Of a stretch of 64,000 nt of DNA, positions 54,566 to 64,000 are shown piece after piece (position 1 is the first letter of the stretch; each line of letters starts with the position of its first letter). Both the position numbers and the translations under genes were made by a program. Location: contig NZ_PXZM01000007.1 in the NCBI RefSeq assembly GCF_003013395.1, forward strand, positions 1 through 64,000, read 5' to 3'. The DNA is from Brevibacillus fortis (GTDB taxonomy: Bacteria > Bacillota > Bacilli > Brevibacillales > Brevibacillaceae). Below the pieces are notes generated by a model, which saw only the letters and a program-made list of their open reading frames with translations, was not told where the DNA came from and searched no databases.

Positions 54566-55069
54566 TTAGAATAAATTCTCACATAAAACTATTATTCTAT
54601 ATGGTGTGGTTTGGGCGGGGATACTTCTTGTGGAAGGTCCATAGATAACAATTAGATCTCGGTTCACGGGGGTTTTAGTAAAGGGTTGCCCATTTGTTAA
54701 CACGATTTGTGTATATGGAGAAATATTTACTTGTAATTGCCCGTCACTACTCACCATCTGACTATTAAAATAATCTACTTTTACATTCTGAAACGAGCTG
54801 TTTTTTACCATGACAAGTGCTCGATATTGTGGAGGGTAAATAAAAGGAACAGGCGCATTCCCATCATAATATCCAGTTACGCGATCGCCTATTGCCACCA
54901 TTACATGGTCTACAAAGTAAGTTGTAGGTGATACTACGAAATTAACGAATGCTCCTAAAGTGTTATCTACAGATATTAATTGATAACAACCCTCTCCTTC
55001 ACCATTTTGCCCTGTAATGAAATCACTTATCATTGTAACGGTCCCCTGAAAAGAATAGAAATTAATCAT
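54566..55069 (-). CDS. Hypothetical beta-rich protein
   Basis: A 167-residue protein predicted to be mostly beta-strand (FQGTVTMISDFITG, FVNFVVSPTTYFVDHVMVAI, YRALVMVKNSSFQNVKVDYF). No signal peptide, membrane helix or catalytic motif is evident. The layout is like a small OB-fold or coat-type protein of spore formers, but I do not recognise a family. The ATG at 55069 follows GGAGGTATTTGT. It is monocistronic, followed by a bidirectional hairpin. Confidence 0.65.
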   Translation of the reverse strand: MINFYSFQGTVTMISDFITGQNGEGEGCYQLISVDNTLGAFVNFVVSPTTYFVDHVMVAIGDRVTGYYDGNAPVPFIYPPQYRALVMVKNSSFQNVKVDYFNSQMVSSDGQLQVNISPYTQIVLTNGQPFTKTPVNRDLIVIYGPSTRSIPAQTTPYRIIVLCENLF

Positions 55070-55288
55070 ACAAATACCTCCATTGCTTAAAGGCAGGCAG
55101 TTGGCCCAATGTTATTGAAGATAGTCCTCTTTCCATTGATGGTGGTGAGATTAAACCTTCAGATTTTTGCACATTTTATGTTGATTAATGGTAACTAATT
55201 TATGTGAAATTACCGAGATAGGTGAATATCATTTGAGGAGCATAAGTTATTAAACTAACGGATATCGATAGCTCCATACTCACAGAAA

Positions 55289-55320
55289 ACGGCAGCCGGT
55301 GTAATCGGCTGCCGTAATTT
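55289..55320. terminator. Terminator between convergent or tandem minus-strand genes
   Basis: ACGGCAGCCG-gtgtaat-CGGCTGCCGT, followed by AATTTT. It is upstream of the 54566-55069 gene and downstream of the esterase gene. Confidence 0.65.
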
Positions 55321-55346
55321 TATAAACAGGCAAATGTCCTCACCCG

Positions 55347-56624
55347 TTAATCCGTCATCATGACCGAAGGAGTAGCCGTTCGCACGAAAATGATCGCATC
55401 AAAAGCTTTTGCAGGAACCATCTGCAACGTATACAGCTTCTCCATTTTTCCATACCATCCACTAAAAACATCACCGATTGCACTGATGGACTGCGCTTTA
55501 TTCAGATAGGTGTAAAAATCCTGGTGTTGCTTTGCCTTTGCAAAGTCAAGGAATCCGTCCTCCATGCCTGTCTGTGCAAACAGAACAGCTAGCCGATCAT
55601 TGCCGCGATTTTTTACAGTAAACGCTTTGCGCTCGTTGGTAGTGGCGTCATTGGCAAGGAAGGTGCTTTCGTAGAATTCACTTCCGATTGCGTAATATTG
55701 GTCCCCAAAGGCTTTTGCGAGATGAGCCCCCATGCAGGTTGTCATTCCTACGGAAGTGGAGGTCTTTTCAATGTGTCCATTATGTCCGGCGATGAACATG
55801 TTGTTGCGACCGTAATGTTTCTTTTCATAGGATAAAATCCACATCACTTTGTCCGCCATATAGCGATCACGGGTGTTGCTATAGTTCGCGTTTGTTCCGC
55901 GCAGTGTAGCGTTTTGCTTGATTGATTCAGCGAAGGCAGTAGCCAGCTCATATTCTTTCTCAGAGCTTTTCGCGATGTAAACGGTTTGGTTTTGTTTCAT
56001 CTGCTCCATCAAGCTTTTTATGTGGGAGAGCGCTTCCTGTACGAGGACGATCTTTTGATCATACACCGTCTTATCATTCAGATTCGTAAGCAGCTTCTCA
56101 TATTTGGATGCGAGTGTCGGATCAACTTTTTTCAAATAGGAGAATAGCCCGTTTTTGTTATGGTCATAGCGTTGCATGTCATAGCCATAGAAATGAATTT
56201 GATCTTTGGCATCGCGCTGCTCATTAAAGGAGCGTATCCAAGAGAGAAGGGCGGCCATTTCTTCTGTATGGTAGATCGTAAATCCGATTGCTTTTGCGGC
56301 ATCTTGGGCAGTTCCGCTGCCGCCTATAATGTATTCATTGACCTTTTGTCCACCGCCGAAATCACCTTCGATGGCAAATACGCGATAACCTTGTTTTTCT
56401 ACCAAATGCTTAAAAATATCTAACTTCAGCGTTGTAAATTGCTTGTTGCCATGGGTAGCCTCTCCAAACCCGATGATGGTTTTTGCAGGAAGCTCCATTT
56501 TTGAAACAGGGACAAAATTTGCCTTCAATGACGGTTGCAACGTGTTGGCTGATGCGGGATGGAACCCTGTCAATACACTGAGGATCATGAACAAGCTGAT
56601 GGTGAGTAGGAGTTTTCTTTTCAT
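55347..56624 (-). CDS. Erythromycin-esterase-family protein, secreted
   Basis: A 425-residue protein with a signal peptide (residues 1-26, ending ASA). It has EreA/EreB family motifs: IIGFGEATHGNKQF with the catalytic-type His, FAIEGDFGGG, the arginine/histidine segment FYGYDMQRYD, MFIAGHNGHIEKT and a late GSEFYE. Some relatives hydrolyse the macrolide lactone ring; others have unknown substrates. Secretion and chromosomal location argue against assuming macrolide resistance. It is on the minus strand between two hairpin terminators. Confidence 0.82.
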   Translation of the reverse strand: MKRKLLLTISLFMILSVLTGFHPASANTLQPSLKANFVPVSKMELPAKTIIGFGEATHGNKQFTTLKLDIFKHLVEKQGYRVFAIEGDFGGGQKVNEYIIGGSGTAQDAAKAIGFTIYHTEEMAALLSWIRSFNEQRDAKDQIHFYGYDMQRYDHNKNGLFSYLKKVDPTLASKYEKLLTNLNDKTVYDQKIVLVQEALSHIKSLMEQMKQNQTVYIAKSSEKEYELATAFAESIKQNATLRGTNANYSNTRDRYMADKVMWILSYEKKHYGRNNMFIAGHNGHIEKTSTSVGMTTCMGAHLAKAFGDQYYAIGSEFYESTFLANDATTNERKAFTVKNRGNDRLAVLFAQTGMEDGFLDFAKAKQHQDFYTYLNKAQSISAIGDVFSGWYGKMEKLYTLQMVPAKAFDAIIFVRTATPSVMMTD

Positions 56625-56722
56625 GTCATTCTCTCTTTCTTGAGCTGATCTTTTGTTTGTAAGTGGTTTTTCTTACCATTTTCACTATTATACGCCTTTG
56701 TGAAGTTGTTTACCTACATGAA

Positions 56723-56762
56723 AAAACGCACCTGGATTTGATAATTCTCAGGTGCGTTTTCT
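56723..56762. terminator. Terminator after the acetyltransferase gene
   Basis: AAAACGCACCTG and CAGGTGCGTTTT, separated by 14 nt, flanked by A- and T-rich ends. Confidence 0.7.
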
Positions 56763-56767
56763 CTTTG

Positions 56768-57343
56768 TTACTTTACATATTTCGCCCGGTACTCATCCAC
56801 CAGCATGGACATGAGAATAGAGTCGTGATAGGCATGATTGTAATAAAGAGCTTGTCGCTGCACGCCTTCACGCTGGAAGCCGAGCTTTTCATATGTGTGG
56901 ATGGCACGCTCGTTAAAGGCGAATACGTTTAGCTCGATGCGGTGCAGATTGAGGATGCCAAAACTATAATCGAGCATCAGCAGAAGGGCTTCGCTTCCGT
57001 AGCCTTTGCCTTGATAGGCATTTTGATCAATAGAAATTCGGATATACGCGTTGCGATTTTTCGGATCGATATCTCCAATTTGAACGTCGCCAATCACCTG
57101 ATCATTTTCACACAGGCAAATCAATAGGAGGACGCTTGATGAGTCCTGCGACTTGTTCTCGATGTATCGCTGAATTTGCTCACGCGTGAAATGCTTTTGT
57201 GTACCAGTCAGCATTCGCGTTTCCTTGTTGAACAAGGAGCGGAAGTATAATTCGGTATCTTCTGTGCCGATCGGCCGCAAAAAGACGCGTTCCCCTTCCA
57301 AAAAGCGAACCGCTGCACTTGAATTCTCCTGTGTCATAGACAT
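56768..57343 (-). CDS. GNAT acetyltransferase (RimJ/RimL type)
   Basis: A 191-residue GNAT protein: FLRPIGTEDTELYFRSL at the N-terminus, RISIDQNAYQGKGYGSEALLL with the acetyl-CoA pyrophosphate loop (Q-x-x-G-x-G variant), and IHTYEKLGFQREG followed by YNHAYHDSILMSML, the RimJ/RimL-like ending. Likely N-acetylates a protein N-terminus or a small amine. The ATG at 57343 follows GGAGG by 8 bp. It is divergent from a MocR-type regulator, its probable controller. Confidence 0.87.
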   Translation of the reverse strand: MSMTQENSSAAVRFLEGERVFLRPIGTEDTELYFRSLFNKETRMLTGTQKHFTREQIQRYIENKSQDSSSVLLLICLCENDQVIGDVQIGDIDPKNRNAYIRISIDQNAYQGKGYGSEALLLMLDYSFGILNLHRIELNVFAFNERAIHTYEKLGFQREGVQRQALYYNHAYHDSILMSMLVDEYRAKYVK

Positions 57344-57458
57344 AGTCGTTGTCCTCCTGTTCGTCCAAAACTTCTTTTTCTTAGGATAACGAGCAAGTGT
57401 ATACTTGAAAATATGCAGTTTTGTAAAAATGAAAAGGACAGATGGAGGGGGAATCGAT

Positions 57459-58880
57459 ATGCTCTTGACCCCGAACTGGCAGGAGAACGATAATGAGCCG
57501 CAATACGTACAGCTTTATACTTATTTGAAAAAGGAAATCGTTGCAGGACGCTTGGCGGTAAGTAGCAAGCTGCCATCCGTTCGCAAGCTGGCTGACTTGC
57601 TTGGCTTAAGCACTACACCCGTGGAGATGGCATACCAGCAGTTGCTGGCGGAAGGTTTTATCCAAAGCAAACCGCGGAGTGGGTACTATGTGGAGAAATT
57701 GCCTGATCCTGAGGTGAAGCCGGGTGCTGGCGCGAGCACACAAACCATCCAGCGGCCTGTGCTGCGTGACGAGAGGGAGTACGACTATGACTTTCATCTC
57801 TCCCGCAATGATTTTTCGTTATTTCCAACCATGATTTGGCGGCGTTTGTACAACGAGACGCTTCACATAGAGCAGCAGGAAAATCTTTTTTATGGAGATC
57901 CACAAGGGGAGGCGGGGCTCAGGAAGCAAATCGCTGACTACTTGCGCAGGTACCGGGGTGTCGCTTGTTCACCGAATCAAGTGGTGATTGGGGCGGATCA
58001 GTTTGGCTTGCTGTCCCTGATCTGTTTAATGGTCAAGCCGCAGTTCCAACGCATCGGGGTAGAGAACCCGGGGTATTTGCTGTTTGCCAATACATTTCGC
58101 CAGCACGGATTCGACGTGGTGCCGATCTCGCTTACCGAGGACGGAATTAGCGTCAGTGAGCTATATGAGTCAGGAGTTGGGTTGGCCGCAGTTTCTTCGG
58201 CTCATCAATACCCGCGTGGGATGATCATGCCTGTATCCACGCGGCTAAAATTGCTCGAATGGGCCAAAAGTGTGGGAGGATACATTATCGAAGACGATTA
58301 CGACGGAGAGTTTCGTTACCACGGCAGACCGATTCCGTCTATGCAGGGCTTGCTCCCGCATGCGAATGTCATCTATATGGGGAGCTTTGCGCAGGTATTG
58401 GCGCCTGCACTAGGCATTTGGTACATGGTCTTGCCAGAATCTCTGCTGGATACGTACTACAACCTGCTGCGCGAGACACTGCTGGAACCATCCTCATCCC
58501 GACTGCATCAGCGGACGATGGAAGCCTTTATGGAAAAAGGATATTTCGAAAAGCATGTCCGCAAAATGCGCAAGCTGTACCGCAAAAAGCATGACGCGCT
58601 GCTTCTGGCTGTGCAAAAGCATTTTGGCGAAAGAGCGACTGTCATCGGAGCCGATGCGGGTTTTCACGTCCTGCTGCGGGTAAACAGCGAGCGAAGCTAC
58701 GAGGAGTTGAAAAAGCTGGCGATTCAGGCTGGCGTGAGAGCCTCGTCCGCATCATTTACGTGGCTGGTGCCGCCTAATCCCCTGCCAAAAGAGTTTTTCC
58801 TCGGCTTTGCGGGCATCCCGTTGGAAAAAATCGATCCGGGTATCAAGGCACTGAGCCATGTCTGGTTTGGCGATTGTTGA
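57459..58880 (+). CDS. MocR/GntR-family regulator with aminotransferase-like domain lacking the PLP lysine
   Basis: A 473-residue fusion: an N-terminal GntR winged helix (residues 15-80, SSKLPSVRKLADLLGLSTTP) and a C-terminal aminotransferase-I-like domain (about 110-465). The DDYDGEFRYHGRPIPSMQG motif before the PLP site is intact, but the site itself reads MGSFAQVLAPALGIWYMVLP: the Schiff-base Lys of MocR proteins (GTFSK) is Q312. It should not hold PLP covalently and may sense another ligand. The start is the ATG at 57459 after GGAGGGGG; an upstream frame from 57405 is rejected. It is divergent from the GNAT gene. Confidence 0.88.
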   Translation: MLLTPNWQENDNEPQYVQLYTYLKKEIVAGRLAVSSKLPSVRKLADLLGLSTTPVEMAYQQLLAEGFIQSKPRSGYYVEKLPDPEVKPGAGASTQTIQRPVLRDEREYDYDFHLSRNDFSLFPTMIWRRLYNETLHIEQQENLFYGDPQGEAGLRKQIADYLRRYRGVACSPNQVVIGADQFGLLSLICLMVKPQFQRIGVENPGYLLFANTFRQHGFDVVPISLTEDGISVSELYESGVGLAAVSSAHQYPRGMIMPVSTRLKLLEWAKSVGGYIIEDDYDGEFRYHGRPIPSMQGLLPHANVIYMGSFAQVLAPALGIWYMVLPESLLDTYYNLLRETLLEPSSSRLHQRTMEAFMEKGYFEKHVRKMRKLYRKKHDALLLAVQKHFGERATVIGADAGFHVLLRVNSERSYEELKKLAIQAGVRASSASFTWLVPPNPLPKEFFLGFAGIPLEKIDPGIKALSHVWFGDC

Positions 58881-58970
58881 CAATGTACGAGTACGCCGTT
58901 ATGCTAAGAATGCGTTTCGGAAAATATGAAAAACAAAATATTTTCCTTGTTTTCGCGAGGGGGTAAGAAC

Positions 58971-59540
58971 ATGCAGGAGCGAATCCTACAATGCGCCTAT
59001 CATGAGATTGAGACCAAGGGCGTCCGTTTTACCATGTCCGATTTAGCTAGGCGCGCAGGCGTTAGCACCAAGACGTTATATGCGAGCTTTCCATCGAAAG
59101 AAGCCTTGATTACCAAGGTCATTGAAGAAAACATCGAGGATTTGCGTAAAGCGGAAGATCAGATTTTACATGATCCTGACATAGATTTGGTAGAGAAGAT
59201 GCGACAGCTCTTGGCACTGGTCCCGAACAACTTCTCACGAACCGACCTGCGCGTGTGGTACGAGCTGAAGCGCTACTATCCCGAGCAATGGAAGCTGATC
59301 GACGAGTTTAATCAACAGGAGTGGGAGCATGTTCGGATTATTCTGGAGCAAGGGGTAGAGGAGGGTGTGTTTCGTCGTATCCAGCTTCCGATCTTGATAC
59401 AGATGTATACCGGAACGCTCAATCAACTGATTGATCAGCAGTTGGCGAACCAGCACCATCTGTCGATTGGCGATGCGCTGGATGCGGTCATTGATATTTT
59501 ACTAGGAGGCATCGTAGATTCTTCATCTTCAAACAAGTAA
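58971..59540 (+). CDS. TetR-family regulator of the SMR pump
   Basis: A 189-residue protein with a TetR HTH (residues 5-52; FTMSDLARRAGVSTKTLYAS) and a helical C-terminal domain. The ATG at 58971 follows GAGGGGG by 8 bp; a frame beginning at 58926 adds 15 unlikely residues. It ends 15 bp before an SMR efflux gene, on the same strand, so the two form an operon in which this protein likely senses a toxic cation. Confidence 0.86.
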   Translation: MQERILQCAYHEIETKGVRFTMSDLARRAGVSTKTLYASFPSKEALITKVIEENIEDLRKAEDQILHDPDIDLVEKMRQLLALVPNNFSRTDLRVWYELKRYYPEQWKLIDEFNQQEWEHVRIILEQGVEEGVFRRIQLPILIQMYTGTLNQLIDQQLANQHHLSIGDALDAVIDILLGGIVDSSSSNK

Positions 59541-59555
59541 GTAGGAGGAACGTAA

Positions 59556-59918
59556 ATGAGTTGGGTTTATTTGTTAATGGCCATTTTACTAGAGGTGGCT
59601 GGAACAACATCGATGAAGCTGTCTGACGGACTGAGCAAGCCTGTCCCCACTGTGATGATGTTTATCTTATATATTTTGTGTTTCTCGTCGCTGAGCCTGG
59701 CGCTCAAGGAAATGGAAGTAGGGACTGCATACGCCATCTGGTCGGGCCTCGGCACGGCGATCATCGCGGTCATTGGTGTGGTGGTCTTCAAGGATGCCTT
59801 CACTGTCAAAAAAGTAATTGCTGTCGGACTGATCATCGTGGGCTGCGTGCTGTTGAATCTGGGAGACACCTCTCACGCGCAATCTGCGAAGGATACTGGA
59901 GTAGCTGAGGCGAAATGA
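59556..59918 (+). CDS. SMR-family multidrug efflux protein
   Basis: A 120-residue, four-helix membrane protein of the small multidrug resistance family (EmrE/QacC/YkkCD type). The essential TM1 glutamate is present in MAILLEVAGTTSMKLSDGL, and the TM3 signature reads GTAYAIWSGLGTAIIAVIGV. It exchanges lipophilic or quaternary cations or guanidinium for protons. The ATG at 59556 follows TAGGAGG. A hydrophilic tail of about 12 residues is slightly longer than usual. SMR proteins often act as pairs, but no second subunit is adjacent. Confidence 0.88.
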   Translation: MSWVYLLMAILLEVAGTTSMKLSDGLSKPVPTVMMFILYILCFSSLSLALKEMEVGTAYAIWSGLGTAIIAVIGVVVFKDAFTVKKVIAVGLIIVGCVLLNLGDTSHAQSAKDTGVAEAK

Positions 59919-59953
59919 GTGCGAGAACTGGCAAAAGTGAGGGAAAGGAATTA

Positions 59954-60080
59954 TTGACAAATTTTGAGCAGTGGCTATATAGTAGGTCTTAAGTTAATAG
60001 TGCTGTGGAGATTGGGAGATCAGCTAATATTTGCAAAATGAGGGCATTGGCTCTTGTTTTGCGAGTATTAGCTTTTTTAT
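59954..60080 (+). promoter_or_regulatory. glpF promoter and GlpP-type antiterminator leader
   Basis: TTGACA (59954-59959) and TATAGT (59978-59983) form the promoter. The leader has a conserved AAGTTAAT-TGCTGTGGAGA box (59991-60012) and a terminator: AGCTAATAtttGCAAAA (60022-60038) with TTTTGCgagTATTAGCT and a T-run to 60079. The box recurs before glpD. In Bacillus, GlpP bound to glycerol-3-phosphate lets transcription pass such terminators. Confidence 0.78.
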
Positions 60081-60173
60081 TTTCTCTCCAGACAATCAGC
60101 AAAGGAGTTGGCGGATTGTAAGCGCTTTACGGAAGAAGGTTTACGTTTTTTCCAAAAAGGGGGAGGATGGGGC

Positions 60174-61004
60174 ATGTCTATTTATGTAGGGGAATTGATC
60201 GGGACGATGATCTTGATCATTTTGGGGGCAGGTGTTTGCGCCGGACAGAACTTGAAAAAGGCGTATTCCCAAAACGGCGGTTGGATTGTGATTGCGCTGG
60301 GTTGGGGGCTGGCAGTTGCGTGCGGAGCGTATGCAGTAGGGAGTATTAGCGGAGCGCATTTGAATCCGGCACTTACGATTGCACTGGCCAGCATTGGTCA
60401 ATTTCCGTGGGAGCATGTGCCGGGCTACGTGGCGGCTCAACTGATTGGGGCATTTATGGGAGCGACGTTCGTTTGGATCTTTTATTATCCACATTGGCGT
60501 GAGACGAATGATGCAGGAGCCAAATTAGGGGTATTTGCAACGGGTCCAGCAATTCCCAATACCGTCGCGAATCTGTTCAGCGAAATATTAGGTACGTTTT
60601 TCTTGGTGCTCGGTCTACTGGCGATTGGAGCGAATAAATTTGCAGAAGGACTGAATCCGTTTATCGTTGGCTTCCTGATTGTCGCCATTGGTTTATCTCT
60701 TGGCGGAACTACCGGCTATGCGATCAATCCGGCGCGTGACCTAGGACCTCGTCTCGCCCATGCGCTCTTGCCCATCCACGGCAAAGGAAAGTCCAACTGG
60801 CGCTACGCATGGATTCCTGTTGTTGGACCTATCATTGGAGCAGTTAGCGGAGCATTTTTTTACAAATGGACGTTTACAGATCATTCACTGACAGGTGTAA
60901 TAGCATTAGCGGCTTTCATGGTGATTGCCATCGTAATCGGTATGACAAGCAAAAAATCAATCAGCAGCAAGGAGCGACTCGCATCCGAAAGTGCGCGTTC
61001 CTAG
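60174..61004 (+). CDS. glpF: Glycerol facilitator (aquaglyceroporin)
   Basis: A 276-residue MIP-family channel with six helices and both half-membrane NPA motifs: SGAHLNPALTIAL and GYAINPARDLGPR. The Asp after the second NPA marks the glycerol-conducting GlpF class. It lets glycerol diffuse into the cell for phosphorylation by the next gene product. The ATG at 60174 follows GGGGGAGG by 7 bp; the longer frame from 60108 lacks a site. It follows the GlpP-type leader. Confidence 0.93.
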   Translation: MSIYVGELIGTMILIILGAGVCAGQNLKKAYSQNGGWIVIALGWGLAVACGAYAVGSISGAHLNPALTIALASIGQFPWEHVPGYVAAQLIGAFMGATFVWIFYYPHWRETNDAGAKLGVFATGPAIPNTVANLFSEILGTFFLVLGLLAIGANKFAEGLNPFIVGFLIVAIGLSLGGTTGYAINPARDLGPRLAHALLPIHGKGKSNWRYAWIPVVGPIIGAVSGAFFYKWTFTDHSLTGVIALAAFMVIAIVIGMTSKKSISSKERLASESARS

Positions 61005-61022
61005 ACATAAAGAAAACAATGA

Positions 61023-62558
<1,536 letters not shown>

Positions 62559-62590
62559 TTTTTGTGTAAAAGAGGTCTAAAGTTAAAGAT

Positions 62591-62682
62591 AAGTTAATCA
62601 TGCTGTGGAGACTACGGAGACAGCCAGTATCAGAAGGGCAATGACATTGCATTGCTTCTTTTGGATATTGGCTGTCTTTTTC
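62591..62682 (+). promoter_or_regulatory. glpD GlpP-type antiterminator leader
   Basis: AAGTTAATCATGCTGTGGAGA (62591-62611) repeats the box upstream of glpF. It is followed by a terminator, AGACAGCCAGTATC with GATATTGGCTGTCT (62664-62677) and a T-rich tail. The same control probably acts on glpD separately from glpFK. Confidence 0.78.
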
Positions 62683-62705
62683 TTTTAGAGAGGATGAGAA
62701 GAACG

Positions 62706-64000
62706 ATGAAGGATCAACTTGCATTATCATCAAGTCAACGCCAGGCTTGTCTGGATAAAATGGCAAACAATCAACTCGATCTTTTGGTGATTGGCGGTGG
62801 GGTGACGGGAGCAGGTATTGCCCTCGACGCAGCCGCGAGAGGTCTGAGTGTCGGACTCGTGGAAAAACAGGACTTCGCTGCGGGCACCAGCAGTCGCTCT
62901 ACCAAGCTCGTTCATGGAGGATTGCGCTATCTGAAGCAGGGCGATGTACAACTGGTGCGGGAAGTAGGCAGGGAGCGAGCCATTTTGTATCGCAATGCGC
63001 CACATATCGTCATCCCGGAAAAAATGATTTTGCCCATCGTGAAAAATGGTACCTATGGTAAGCTGGCTACTTCGGTTGGCCTGTATGTTTACGATGTGTT
63101 GGCTGGAGTCGAACGAAAAGAACGTCGCATCATGCTGAACAAAGAGAAAACGGTGGAGGCAGAACCGCTTTTGCGCCGAGATATTCTCAAGGGCGGCGGA
63201 CTCTATTTCGAATATCGGACAGATGATGCTAGACTTACGATTGAGGTCATGAAAACAGCAAGCTCGAACGGGGCACTGTGCGTGAATTATACAGAAGCCA
63301 CTGGTTTTATTTATGAAAATGGCAAGGTCGTCGGGATTCACGCCAAGGATTTGACAACGGGTGCAGAGTATTCTCTTCATGCCAAAAAAATTGTCAACGC
63401 AGCAGGGCCATGGGTGGATCAGCTTCGAGAAAAAGACCACTCCCTGTACGGCAAGCGCCTCCACCTGACAAAAGGTGTCCATCTGGTCGTTCCGTATAAC
63501 AGGCTACCGTTGAAGCAGGCCGTTTATTTCGATGTATCCGATGGGCGCATGCTGTTTGCCATTCCGCGCAATAACAGTACGTATATCGGTACGACTGACA
63601 CGAATTACAAAGGTGTGCTGGAACGCCCAACGGTGACGAGAGAAGACATGGAGTATGTATTGAAAGCAGCAAACGAAATGTTTCCTTTTGTGAAGCTGAC
63701 GGAACAGGATGTCAGTTCCAGCTGGGCAGGACTCAGACCGCTGATCCACGAAGATGGCAAGTCACCTTCTGAGCTGTCACGCAAGGACGAGATTTTTTAT
63801 TCCAAAAGCGGGCTGATTACGATTGCAGGTGGAAAATTGACGGGCTTCCGCAAGATGGCCGAGCGCATTGTAGATGTGGTGGTCAAGCAGTTGACCGAAG
63901 AAGAGGGCAGAGCATTTGGAGCATGTCGGACAGACAAAATCGTTCTCGCTGGCGGAAAATTTGACTCGGCAGCCAAGATTCCTGTATTTGTGAAAGCACA
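62706..64000 (+). CDS. glpD: Aerobic glycerol-3-phosphate dehydrogenase, 5' part (runs off the window)
   Basis: The frame continues open to the right edge, so only the first 431 residues are visible of a family of about 550-560. They show the FAD fingerprint DLLVIGGGVTGAGIALDAAA, FAAGTSSRSTKLVHGGLRYL, NAAGPWVDQLR, and a substrate-domain segment WAGLRPLIHEDGKSPSELSR. The enzyme oxidises glycerol-3-phosphate to dihydroxyacetone phosphate at the membrane and feeds electrons to quinone. The ATG at 62706 follows GAGAGGATG. It is controlled by its own GlpP-type leader. Confidence 0.95.
   Translation, partial: MKDQLALSSSQRQACLDKMANNQLDLLVIGGGVTGAGIALDAAARGLSVGLVEKQDFAAGTSSRSTKLVHGGLRYLKQGDVQLVREVGRERAILYRNAPHIVIPEKMILPIVKNGTYGKLATSVGLYVYDVLAGVERKERRIMLNKEKTVEAEPLLRRDILKGGGLYFEYRTDDARLTIEVMKTASSNGALCVNYTEATGFIYENGKVVGIHAKDLTTGAEYSLHAKKIVNAAGPWVDQLREKDHSLYGKRLHLTKGVHLVVPYNRLPLKQAVYFDVSDGRMLFAIPRNNSTYIGTTDTNYKGVLERPTVTREDMEYVLKAANEMFPFVKLTEQDVSSSWAGLRPLIHEDGKSPSELSRKDEIFYSKSGLITIAGGKLTGFRKMAERIVDVVVKQLTEEEGRAFGACRTDKIVLAGGKFDSAAKIPVFVKA

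Noticed and set aside
55347..56624. Macrolide-resistance gene call
   Set aside because: The family is right, but the protein is secreted and lies in an ordinary chromosomal setting; members with other substrates are common.

Overview
The window looks like a chromosomal segment of a Brevibacillus-type Gram-positive spore former. This is inferred from gene content (MrfAB, a GlpP-type glp regulon, bicupin oxalate decarboxylase, MocR regulator), strong GGAGG ribosome sites and a moderate-GC backbone broken by AT-rich blocks; no rRNA or tRNA gene was seen that could confirm it. All functions are read from motifs, family resemblance and context, not from searches.

Left backbone (1-17.9 kb). The 3' part of an IS605-type TnpB with its omega-RNA/right end lies against a chromate transporter that has lost its N-terminus. 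Then come a 211-bp nested palindrome, a TetR/MFS efflux pair with a clear operator, oxalate decarboxylase, a DUF4241-like protein, a membrane protein divergent from a possibly leaderless TetR gene, and an eight-gene operon (7.6-15.6 kb). That operon combines a UgpABCE-like ABC importer with an AlkP-type phosphodiesterase, a phosphonatase-like HAD enzyme, a TIM-barrel enzyme and a D-2-hydroxyacid dehydrogenase, and is probably a catabolic unit for a phosphorylated or phosphonate solute. A frameshifted ABC-binding-protein remnant and an AT-rich PepSY membrane protein follow.

Central island (19642-51458, 31.8 kb). The DNA-repair helicase gene mrfA is split by a large element with 11-bp imperfect terminal inverted repeats, each flanked by a 6-bp core. 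At its right end it carries a four-gene, translationally coupled operon of three tyrosine-recombinase-like proteins plus a small coiled-coil protein, which matches the published GInt (ginABCD) type of genomic island. Its cargo holds a SEFIR/nuclease-like/DUF2726 cluster (candidate defence), a secreted metallopeptidase with 70-aa tandem repeats, a PPC-domain protein with an RHS/YD-repeat toxin and immunity gene, a prophage and Tn3 graveyard, and a second candidate defence block (HAD, DprA-like, phosphoribosyltransferase, Zn-ribbon-like protein, DGQHR protein, XRE regulator). It also carries a complete second mrfA with its own LexA-like box and a decayed mrfB. The element therefore brings a replacement for the gene it breaks.

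Right backbone (51.5-64 kb). The mrfA 3' fragment and intact mrfB are followed by a tiny lipoprotein ORF, a metallo-beta-lactamase-fold hydrolase, an uncharacterised protein, an erythromycin-esterase-family protein, a GNAT acetyltransferase divergent from a MocR regulator that lacks the PLP lysine, a TetR/SMR efflux pair, and glpF-glpK-glpD with two GlpP-type antiterminator leaders. glpD runs off the right edge.
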